This document shows positions 17,759-24,688 of a stretch of 64,000 bases of DNA, one piece after another. The DNA is from Dehalococcoidia bacterium. GTDB taxonomy: Bacteria > Chloroflexota > Dehalococcoidia > Lucifugimonadales > UBA1123. The notes beneath the pieces were generated by a model, which saw only the letters and a list, made by a program, of their open reading frames with translations, was not told where the DNA came from and searched no databases. The position numbers and the translations under genes are program-made. The DNA is taken from assembly GCA_009838465.1 (NCBI GenBank), contig VXRN01000061.1, forward strand, positions 1 to 64,000, written 5' to 3'. How positions within the stretch are numbered: position 1 is the stretch's first letter; each line of letters opens with the position of its first letter.

Positions 17759-18232
17759 CTATTCGGAGGCCGGGACCCGATCCGGGCTGGGAAGTTGCAC
17801 GTCCGCCGGAGCATTGCCCCGCCAGTCGTGATGCAATACCCTGTGCCGCACGAGCCATTGACCGTCTTGCCGTACCATCGTGTCCACGTATCGAAGACCC
17901 GTCATGACCACGGACGGAGTGCCGTCAACATAGTGTATTCCGAAAGCGACGGCGTAGGTCTCCACTTCGGCGCTGTCCCCATTGATCTGGATTGCCTGGT
18001 CTCCCATGAAGTGGGTGGACCGAAAATTGGTGTCCGACGGGCGCATTATCCAGTTGACGATGTTGTTGCGCCCTTTCCCGTCCCACTCGCCGTAGTCTGT
18101 GTACGCATCGGAGGTAAAAGTGGAAGCGAGCAGATCAGGGTCACGAGCATCAACGCCCCTGGCGTATCTTGCCATCAGGTCGCGGATGGCGGCTTTATCT
18201 ACCAACTCCTGAAGTACCGGATCGAGCGCCAT
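17759..18232 (-). CDS. SnoaL-like (NTF2 fold) protein
   Basis: The 157-residue protein begins with helices containing LQELVDKAAIRDLMARYARGVDARD, then FTSDAYTDYGEWDGKG, and ends with strands including VDTMVRQDGQWLVRHRVLHHDW. This is the pattern of the SnoaL_4 group of NTF2-like proteins, which include small dehydratases, isomerases and hydrolases acting on hydrophobic compounds. The conserved Tyr/Asp/His residues could form an active site but the reaction cannot be named. It lies on the same strand downstream of a Baeyer-Villiger monooxygenase gene, and a shared catabolic role is possible. Confidence 0.8.
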   Translation of the reverse strand: MALDPVLQELVDKAAIRDLMARYARGVDARDPDLLASTFTSDAYTDYGEWDGKGRNNIVNWIMRPSDTNFRSTHFMGDQAIQINGDSAEVETYAVAFGIHYVDGTPSVVMTGLRYVDTMVRQDGQWLVRHRVLHHDWRGNAPADVQLPSPDRVPASE

Positions 18233-18402
18233 GATTTCCTCCTATATCGAGTTGAAACGCACATCTCTTGTGGCAATCTCAAGACGAAATTTCGCCTTCA
18301 CCTCAATTCTCTCCCTCAAAGAAGAGGTGTCAGTCAGGACTCGCCGCTCGCTTCCCGCAATAGGTGTTGAGATAGTTTGTAAGTCCTCAAGGTTAATCCA
18401 AT

Positions 18403-20016
18403 CTACTTGAGATTCAGTTCCTCATACCCGTTTTCCGCCACCTCCTCACAGCGCCTTCTGAACAATGGCTGACCCCCAGAGTACTGGGTCGTCATCCGGG
18501 TCTGCCTGCCCTCCAGATTGATGTTGATGCCGGTGAACCACGAATCAACCTGGCTCCTCAGCAAGTCCCTGTCGTGCTCCAATACAATCTCATGCCAGCC
18601 CCTTTGGGCTTCCACGCTGGCTTCGGCTCGCGTGAGGCCGCGTTCATCCATGAACCTTATGACATCCGTTATCCACTCAACGCCGTATTCGATGCTGCGC
18701 GGGTGGTTCCCCGTCCATGCGTGAGGTCCCGTAATCATGAACATGTTTGGGAAGCCATTGACCAGCATCCCCAGGAAGGTTGCCAACTCTTCTTTCCATT
18801 GGTCTTTCAAGCTCCGCCGTTCGACACCGTGGATGTCTATCTTGTTGAAACTGCCGACTACCGCGTCGAATCCGGTGGCATAGATTATGAAGTCGAATTC
18901 GAACTCCCTATCAGTGGTCAAGATGCCGTTCCGGGTGATTCTCAGGATGGGAGTCTCATTGATGTCTATAAGCTCGACGTTGTCCTGGTTGTAGGATTCA
19001 TAGTAGTTGGTTTCCAGGGGTACGCGTCTGGTCCCAAATCCGTGGTCTTTTGGAATCAGCTTTTCCGCTACCGTGGGATCGTTGACACGCGCTCGTATCT
19101 TGTCGGCCAGGAAATCGGATATGGCTTTGTTGGCCCTGGGATCGGTAGAGATATCCTCGAAATTGCCTTGCCAGATCCCAAAGCCCCGGCTGGCGTACAG
19201 TTCCTCCCAGAACTCATATCGTTCTTCCTCGGTAACGTCGAAAGTGTTTCTGGGATCGGCGTCATGTACAAATCCGGCTGGAGTCTGGGCACACAGGTCA
19301 AACATCTCGCGATAGCCGGCCCTGATGTCTTTCATCTCATCCGGACCTATCTTCGAGTTGTGAAGAGGAGCGCACCATTCCGGTCTAAGCTGGAAGACAG
19401 TGAGATGCCCGACATCTTTGGATACTTCCTGGATTGTCTGCACTCCAGTGGCCCCGGTTCCGATGACCGCCACCCTTTTGCCTGTGAACTTTACGGGAGT
19501 GTGAGGCCATCGAGAGGTGTGAAAGGACTGCCCTCCAAAAGATTCGATACCCTCGATTCTTGGCAGAGTGGGTTCAGAGAGGTTGCCAACGGCCGTAATC
19601 AAGAACCTGCTTCTGTGGGCACTCCCATCCTCCAATTGGACTGTCCAACTCCGGCTATCATCGTCATAGACAGCGGATTTGACTTCGCTGGAGAATCGAA
19701 TATCTTTGAGCAGGTCGAATTTATCGGCTACGTATTGCAGGTATCGCAGAGTCTCAGGCTGCCCGGCGAAATGCTCGGACCAGTCCCACTCGTCGAGCAG
19801 TTCCTGGGAAAACGAATATGCGTAAGAGTAGCTTTCAGAATCGAACCTGGCGCCTGGGTAGCGATTCCAATACCAGGTGCCTCCCACTCCCGTTCCTCTT
19901 TCGAAGACCCGGACCGTCATGCCAAGTTCCCGCAGTCTGTACAGCTGGTACAGGCCCGCAATCCCGGCCCCTATCACGATTGCATCGTAGTCAAGACTTG
20001 TGTTTGAAAGAACCAT
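18403..20016 (-). CDS. Flavin-binding Baeyer-Villiger-type monooxygenase
   Basis: The 537-residue protein has an FAD-binding motif GAGIAG (16-21), the downstream GVGGTWYWNRYPGARFDSES stretch, a second Rossmann motif GTGATG (186-191) for NADPH and between them the fingerprint F160-x-G-xxx-H166-xxx-W170-P171. This is the type I BVMO signature (cyclohexanone/phenylacetone monooxygenase family). It should insert oxygen next to a ketone or oxidise a heteroatom using NADPH and O2. The next gene downstream encodes a SnoaL-like protein. The substrate cannot be deduced; ketones, steroids or terpenoid-derived compounds are typical for the family. Confidence 0.9.
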   Translation of the reverse strand: MVLSNTSLDYDAIVIGAGIAGLYQLYRLRELGMTVRVFERGTGVGGTWYWNRYPGARFDSESYSYAYSFSQELLDEWDWSEHFAGQPETLRYLQYVADKFDLLKDIRFSSEVKSAVYDDDSRSWTVQLEDGSAHRSRFLITAVGNLSEPTLPRIEGIESFGGQSFHTSRWPHTPVKFTGKRVAVIGTGATGVQTIQEVSKDVGHLTVFQLRPEWCAPLHNSKIGPDEMKDIRAGYREMFDLCAQTPAGFVHDADPRNTFDVTEEERYEFWEELYASRGFGIWQGNFEDISTDPRANKAISDFLADKIRARVNDPTVAEKLIPKDHGFGTRRVPLETNYYESYNQDNVELIDINETPILRITRNGILTTDREFEFDFIIYATGFDAVVGSFNKIDIHGVERRSLKDQWKEELATFLGMLVNGFPNMFMITGPHAWTGNHPRSIEYGVEWITDVIRFMDERGLTRAEASVEAQRGWHEIVLEHDRDLLRSQVDSWFTGININLEGRQTRMTTQYSGGQPLFRRRCEEVAENGYEELNLK

Positions 20017-20263
20017 ATCTCTACCCCGACATCAGGCGAATATCTCTGGGATTTCGAAGTTGTGTCAGCTTGGTGGGCAGCGTGTCGGAGGGTCTTGAGA
20101 TTCTCCGACCCCGATGCGGTTCGCTCAGAATGATAGCTATGGGAAGAATGACAGCACTTCCACTAAACTGACACAGGTCCCGAGTTTTCTTATCATACCT
20201 CATTTACTGCTCCAATGTTCGGTCAGAGATCAGATCGTGCCTTTGAGCCTGTGATCGAGTACG

Positions 20264-21322
20264 TCACTCAGACCGTCTCCTATCTTCAGCCCGGCGCATG
20301 AACACCGAGGAATCCTCCCGCCACTCGGCGTACCCAATGCGACGGCCGTCGGTCAGGTAGTCGATCTTGTCGTCGAGGCAGGAACGCAGCTCCGCATCCT
20401 CCGCAGCGAGCGAGAATCCACCGTACTCAGGCTCAGAGTCCAGTGCAGTCACGACGAAAGCGCCGCCAGACTCGTGAGCGTCGTCTCTGTTGCCGATCTC
20501 CCCCTTGGCAACAGCATCGATGGCGCCCCTGGCCAGAGCCTCCAACAGGCGATCCTGCCCATCCTCTACAGCCAGATAGACCACCTGGGGAAGGGTCTCC
20601 GACGGCGGTTGGATGCGGATCCTGCCATCCAGCTCAGGGGCTGCGCCGGCTGCGGTAATGAAGTATTCAGGACTGCCGTCCGCGGTAACTTCCCCTTTCG
20701 GTGTTTCGACGCGCGTACCCGCAACCAGAACACCCTCGGCGTCCGTCAGCCCGGTCAGCGCCAGCATCCGCGCCTCTCCGGTCGTCCCGATGAGCGCTCC
20801 TACCTGCACGTCGCTTGTCAGCGCGGCATGGCTGGGGAGTCTGTCAGCGTCTTCGGCACGCACCAGGAGGGATTGGCGAAACGCGATGTGCCCTGAAGTG
20901 AAGACGACGACCTCTTCGCCCTCCGCGTTGAGAGTTCGCGTGTCGAGGATCGTAATGCCGCCGCCAACGATGTCGTACTCCGTTCCGGCTGGTTTGAGCC
21001 AGATGCTGTCCCAGAGCGAGATCGGTTTGCGGGAGAAGGTGAGGTTGGCGCCCTTCATACCTTCCAGCGCGGTCAGCAGGTCGGCCTCATACCCTACATG
21101 CGTATTGTACCCCTCCGAAGCCGGATCCTCGTCCCCACTGTGGCTGACCGGCGCGAAGTGCGCATAGTAGCCGAATTTGAGCGTCCTTCCCTCCTCGGTG
21201 CAGGCGTTGGCCGGGCCGACCTCTTCGGAACATGCGACGACCAAGAGCAGCAGGCCGATGATCAGGGCCAAGCGCGCCAGCTTAAGGATACGGATTGATA
21301 CATTCCCGTAGTCTCTGATCAT
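20264..21322 (-). CDS. Family 3 solute-binding lipoprotein (amino-acid type)
   Basis: The 352-residue protein has a positively charged N-terminus, a hydrophobic core and the lipobox VVAC (Cys31). It then shows the SBP_bac_3 pattern: TLKFGYYAHFAP, VGYEADLLTALEGM, WDSIWLKPAGTEYDIVGGGITI, the strand FTSGHIAFRQSLLV, and VGALIGTTGEARM. No permease or ATPase gene is adjacent, so it either serves a transporter encoded elsewhere or acts in sensing. The ligand-contacting Arg and Asp of amino-acid binding members are not clearly recognisable. Confidence 0.75.
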   Translation of the reverse strand: MIRDYGNVSIRILKLARLALIIGLLLLVVACSEEVGPANACTEEGRTLKFGYYAHFAPVSHSGDEDPASEGYNTHVGYEADLLTALEGMKGANLTFSRKPISLWDSIWLKPAGTEYDIVGGGITILDTRTLNAEGEEVVVFTSGHIAFRQSLLVRAEDADRLPSHAALTSDVQVGALIGTTGEARMLALTGLTDAEGVLVAGTRVETPKGEVTADGSPEYFITAAGAAPELDGRIRIQPPSETLPQVVYLAVEDGQDRLLEALARGAIDAVAKGEIGNRDDAHESGGAFVVTALDSEPEYGGFSLAAEDAELRSCLDDKIDYLTDGRRIGYAEWREDSSVFMRRAEDRRRSE

Positions 21323-21417
21323 TGGGTCGTTACTGTCTCCTGCTGTAAGGATTTACCATCTGTCCGGGATAACATACCACTCGTTTGGGTGCAGAATGTC
21401 CTGCGATCTCTCGCCCT

Positions 21418-21705
21418 CTATGCGGTGATGCGCAACTGCATACCCAGCGCCCTCGTTATCCGCATCACCGTGGCGAAACTCGGGTTGCCATTCTCTCCCA
21501 GCGCCTTGTACAGACCCTCTCTGGTCATGCCGATGTCGCGGGCCAGTTGGCTCACTTTCTGAGCTCGAGCAATATCGTTCAGGGCCGCTCGGATGAGGCT
21601 TCCATCTCCTGGGTCCTCTTCCGAGCACGCATCGAGATATAGTCTTATATCCTCCTCCGTGTGCAGGTCGTCCGTAACGTCCCACCTGGTGAATGTCTCA
21701 GACAC
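21418..21705 (-). CDS. HigA-like addiction-module antitoxin (XRE HTH), toxin partner broken
   Basis: The 95-residue protein matches the TIGR02684-type antidote family. It has the N-terminal WDVTDDLHTEEDIRLYLDAC region, then an HTH with VSQLARDIGMTREGLYKALGENGNPSFATVMRI-type sequence. It starts at GTG 21705, three bases after the stop codon of an upstream toxin remnant, the gene order usual for higBA-type modules. Because the toxin is only a fragment, this is an orphan antitoxin that may still bind its own promoter or neutralise toxins encoded elsewhere. Confidence 0.8.
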   Translation of the reverse strand: MSETFTRWDVTDDLHTEEDIRLYLDACSEEDPGDGSLIRAALNDIARAQKVSQLARDIGMTREGLYKALGENGNPSFATVMRITRALGMQLRITA

Positions 21706-21708
21706 CTA

Positions 21709-21815
21709 TCACCTCCATTCCTGCATCAGATGTCGGGCTCGTTCTATGTCCCCAGTCTGACTATCCCTGTCACCGCCACAGAGCAATACTATTACAGTGG
21801 GTCTTGTGAATCGAA
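21709..21815 (-). pseudogene. HigB/RelE-type toxin remnant (C-terminal about 35 codons)
   Basis: The minus-strand frame ending TGA at 21711-21709 encodes VIVLLCGGDRDSQTGDIERA followed by RHLMQEWR, which matches the C-terminus of TIGR02683-type toxins (typically LLLCGGDK-S-Q-DI-RA). An in-frame TGA lies about 35 codons upstream and no N-terminal domain is present. The toxin is therefore inactive. Confidence 0.65.
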
Positions 21816-21870
21816 TCCAGCCAGATCAGAGAGAGGACACTTACAGGAGGGAAGGGGGCAGGATAACTCG

Positions 21871-22032
21871 CTTGTTCTGGAGTAAGGACAATGGAGCGGA
21901 GAACCTCGCGGCGTTGCGTCGAATGGCTCTCAATATGCTTAATGGGAGAACACACTCGGAGTTGGCATAGCCGCCGACCGCAAAAAGGTGGATTGGGACA
22001 CTCAATGCCTACTCAAGGTTCTCGCGCGATAA
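21871..22032 (+). pseudogene. ISAs1-family transposase C-terminal remnant
   Basis: One frame encodes FWSKDNGAENLAALRRMALN and MLN. After a frameshift the next frame gives GIAADRKKVDWDTQCLLKVL and AR before TAA at 22030-22032. This is the end of ISAs1-family transposases, which typically read ENLA-LRR-ALN-L and K-KR-KAGWD-DYLLKVL. The rest of the element is missing. Confidence 0.55.
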
Positions 22033-22170
22033 GAAGCGACTGCCCTGATCAGCCCTGTCTTAGGAGTTGACAGGGGAGGCGGAGGAAAAGTAGGCTAACT
22101 CGCGCCACTTGAGACCGTCGGTGGAGTCTGTTAAGAAAATGCACAGAAAAGCTAATAGCGAGGAGAAGCG

Positions 22171-22356
22171 ATGGTAGAGTTGAAGGCCTATTCGGTAAAG
22201 CTGCGGAAGATGGTGGACATCAAGGAGCCGGAGTTAGTGACCCTGAAAAATGGAAGGAAGGCTGTCCGCGGTGTTGCGTCGGAAGATCCATCCAGCAAGG
22301 TCATCAGAATCGTGAGTGACAAACAGGCGGAAGAGATTCGAGGAATGCTGGGCTGA
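22171..22356 (+). CDS. Small DUF5679-like protein without the zinc-binding cysteines
   Basis: The 61-residue protein starts MVELKAYSVKLRKMVDIKEP and continues VTLKNGRKAVRGVASEDPSS before VIRIVSD. The core resembles DUF5679 proteins, in which AYCVKCK-K-EI-P, VTLKNGRPA-G, CP-CG and KVFRI are usual. All four positions where cysteines are expected are Ser, Leu, Ala and Ser here. A GAGGAG Shine-Dalgarno lies 7 bases before ATG, so it looks expressed. It may be a structural paralogue that lost metal binding. The function is unknown. Confidence 0.6.
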   Translation: MVELKAYSVKLRKMVDIKEPELVTLKNGRKAVRGVASEDPSSKVIRIVSDKQAEEIRGMLG

Positions 22357-22460
22357 CCGGGGCCGCCTCCGACTAGATAAGGGGCGGTATCGAGGCCTTG
22401 GGCTTGGAGTTCCAAGGCTTCGATGACTTTAACAGGCTTCTGAAAAATGCCGGCGGTCAA

Positions 22461-22734
22461 GTCCCCGCAAGTGGTGTGGGAGTTCGTCAATCCTTTTGCT
22501 CAACTAAGCTGCAGTCGGCTGCGTGAGTTGCACCTCCGGTAGTGCCTCCTGTCTGGCAGCAACTCCGGGTGTCAGGTAGCGACGGCCGACCACCCACTCG
22601 TCGTGCTGTTCGGCAAGTACCGCGCTGTCCTTGACAATCGTCGTTCTCCTTACTTCGGGTTGTTCTTTATCGATGATAAGGATGACGCGATGGTCTGTCT
22701 CTATACAGTCCTCTCTTACACCACTCTAGGGGAC
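22461..22734 (-). mobile_element. Internally deleted IS256-like element
   Basis: The ends GTCCCCGCAAGTGGTGTGGG (22461-22480, extending to 22482) and the reverse complement of 22713-22734 share the pattern GTCCCC-N3-AGTGGTGT-N2-GAG, that is, inverted repeats with 17 of 22 positions equal. The minus-strand interior retains the C-terminus of an IS256 (mutator-type) transposase, VLAEQHDEWVVGRRYLTPGV, ending at TAG 22506-22504. The catalytic DDE core is gone, so movement would need a transposase supplied from elsewhere. Confidence 0.55.
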
Positions 22735-23100
22735 ACTACTAACGGCCTCGGCGATTCCAGGGTGGTCTGGGTATCCCCACGCTTGCAAAATAGAGGCTCT
22801 AGGAGCCGCTATAGGCCTCGGTTTCGCTGCCATCCGAGCCAAAATCGGACCGCCGGGGTGTCGCGAGCCCGGATGGTGCAGTTTCAGCATCCGACGGTGA
22901 ACGGCGCTGTCAATCGTGACAGCGGCCATTCATATCTTCCAGAGAGCGCGGTGACACGCCCCTGACTTGAAGAGTCTAATGTTGCGGGTACTCCTGCGAA
23001 GGCAGGAACCCCGAAGGGCTCACCGCTCGGCAATACAGGAACTGGCGACTGGGTGCCTATTTCAAGTTCATTTCTGAAGTCGTCACTACTCTGATAGAAC
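22735..23100. other. Gap without recognisable gene
   Basis: Only short overlapping frames without recognisable domains occur. A GTACTCCTGCGAAGGCAGGAA hairpin-type intergenic repeat lies near 22990. Nothing else is supported. Confidence 0.5.
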
Positions 23101-23102
23101 AG

Positions 23103-23132
23103 TTGCACTAACGAACAAGTGTTTGTTATACT
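23103..23132 (+). promoter_or_regulatory. SOS-regulated promoter with LexA box
   Basis: TTGCAC (23103-23108) and TATACT (23127-23132) are separated by 18 bp and form a good -35/-10 pair. In the spacer, CGAACAAGTGTTTG (23112-23125) fits the Gram-positive/Chloroflexota-type LexA consensus CGAACRNRYGTTYG at every position. LexA bound here would block RNA polymerase. It drives the imuB-like/dnaE2 operon, a classical SOS target. Confidence 0.8.
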
Positions 23133-23161
23133 CCCCGCCACTAACTTCAGGGAGGTATCAG

Positions 23162-23224
23162 ATGGTTAAATCGCTTCTCGACTCCTATGCGTGCGGGATA
23201 CCCCCGCTCGAGCGGGTCCGCTGA
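23162..23224 (+). CDS. 20-codon leader peptide upstream of the imuB-like gene
   Basis: ATG 23162 follows GGGAGG by 6 bases, the best ribosome site in the region. The frame encodes MVKSLLDSYACGIPPLERVR and stops at TGA 23222-23224, one base before the ATG of the polymerase gene (TGAAATG). The polymerase start itself has no Shine-Dalgarno sequence, so its translation is probably coupled to this leader. The peptide resembles nothing I know. Confidence 0.5.
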   Translation: MVKSLLDSYACGIPPLERVR

Positions 23225-23225
23225 A

Positions 23226-24680
23226 ATGATAGTAGCCTGCGTACTCATCACCCACTACCGCGCGAAGACGGAACTGATCAGACGCCCTGAGCTGGAGGGT
23301 CGCGCGTTCGCAGTGTCGGACAGGTCCCGCCCCGGCTCGCCCGTCATTGACTACTCTCCGACCGCGCGAGGCGTCTTCCCCGGCATGACGATCCAGCGGG
23401 CTGTATCCACTGTGTCCGACCTGACGGTCCTGGACGCCGACGAACCGTGCTATCAGGTTTTATTCGGCCGCCTGCTCGACTCGCTCGGTCGCGTGAGCGA
23501 TATGGTGGAGGCCGGCGGCCTGGGAGAGGCTTACGTGAGGCTGGACGGTCTTGAGAGACTTTACGGCGGAGAGTCGGGGGCTGTGTCGGCACTTATGGAC
23601 GTCGTTTCCGACCACCTCAACCCGCGCGTCGGCGTGGCGTATGCGAAGTTCCCAGCCTACGCTGCCGCCCGCAGGGCTGAGCCCATGCGACCTGTGAGGG
23701 CAGGAGACGACGTTGGCCACTTCCTCGCGCCGATGTCCATAGATATCCTTCCCGTATCCGCGGAACTGAAGTCGGCGCTGCACCGCTTCGGGCTGCGTCT
23801 TCTGGGCGACGTCGCCTTGACCGGTAGGAGGGCGATGTTCGACCGCTTCGGAAGAGAGGGCGCGACCGCCTGGGAACTCTCCACCGGAATTGACCTCAGA
23901 CCCTTCGTTCCCAGGGAAGTCGAGGAGTCGGTAGTTGAGTACACTACGCTGCCGTTCGCCACCACCTCGATGGAGATGGTGCGCGTGGGTCTGGACATGC
24001 TGCTCAGGCGCGCGTTCGCAAGACCCGTCCTGAAAAACAGGAGCATCGGTTCAGCCTTATTGGAATCTTCCGTGTCGGGCGGTGAGCCCTGGAAGCTCCA
24101 CGTCCGTTTCAGGACTCCTGTGGAGCGCTGGGAGCGAGCCTCCGAGCTTATGGGAGAACGCATCGAGACCGAGTCGCCGTTGCATCCTATCGACGACCTG
24201 TCGCTGACCATCTCTGATCTCGGGGGCGAGACCGGCGTCCAGGCCGGACTGATCAGGGACGCGAGGGAGAGTGGACGGGAGACGCTCGTCGGAGTGGACA
24301 GGCGGCTATCGTCGCGCTTCGGCGGAGTTCGCGCACTTCACAGGGCGGTGGAGGTAGCCCCCTGGCACCCCGCGCCGGAGATGCGCTCGCTGCTGGTTCC
24401 GATAGACCCGCTGGCTTCGGACTCCGTCCGGGCGCTGCACATGCCCGCTTCGGCGGAGGTGCGCGAGACTACTGGAGAAGGCGAGCGCAGACCCGCTTCG
24501 CTCCTCCGGGACGGCGGCTGGCGACGCATAGAGCGGATAGACGAGCGCTGGAAGTTCGACCTGTGGTGGCTTCCGCAGCCAATGTCTCGCTCGTACTACC
24601 GAGTGGAGTCCTCGGACGGTAGCCTGCTCACGCTGTTCCGTGACGAGGTCGCGGACCGGTGGTACACGCAGGCCGCGTGA
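23226..24680 (+). CDS. imuB: Y-family DNA polymerase-like protein, ImuB-like
   Basis: The 484-residue protein starts MIVACVLITHYRAKTELIRR and shows the Y-family palm/finger layout (RPGSPVIDYSPTARGVFPGM, GLGEAYVRLDGLERLYGG), the helix-hairpin-helix region with LLGDVALTGR and a little-finger-like domain. The first strand has AC rather than the catalytic DxD of active Y-family polymerases, and LDG replaces the usual SxDE. It therefore looks like a catalytically inactive ImuB, a hub that joins the beta clamp and DnaE2. The C-terminus (SYYRVESSDGSLLTLFRDE) is the conserved tail of ImuB-type proteins. Start 23226 is supported by coupling to the leader; no separate ribosome site exists. It overlaps or abuts dnaE2 and sits behind a LexA box. 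Confidence 0.85.
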   Translation: MIVACVLITHYRAKTELIRRPELEGRAFAVSDRSRPGSPVIDYSPTARGVFPGMTIQRAVSTVSDLTVLDADEPCYQVLFGRLLDSLGRVSDMVEAGGLGEAYVRLDGLERLYGGESGAVSALMDVVSDHLNPRVGVAYAKFPAYAAARRAEPMRPVRAGDDVGHFLAPMSIDILPVSAELKSALHRFGLRLLGDVALTGRRAMFDRFGREGATAWELSTGIDLRPFVPREVEESVVEYTTLPFATTSMEMVRVGLDMLLRRAFARPVLKNRSIGSALLESSVSGGEPWKLHVRFRTPVERWERASELMGERIETESPLHPIDDLSLTISDLGGETGVQAGLIRDARESGRETLVGVDRRLSSRFGGVRALHRAVEVAPWHPAPEMRSLLVPIDPLASDSVRALHMPASAEVRETTGEGERRPASLLRDGGWRRIERIDERWKFDLWWLPQPMSRSYYRVESSDGSLLTLFRDEVADRWYTQAA

Positions 24681-24688
24681 GTCGTGTC

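Noticed and set aside
18574-20007. Long plus-strand frame of 477 codons opposite the BVMO gene
   Set aside because: The minus strand encodes a complete BVMO with all motifs; the antisense product has no recognisable domain.
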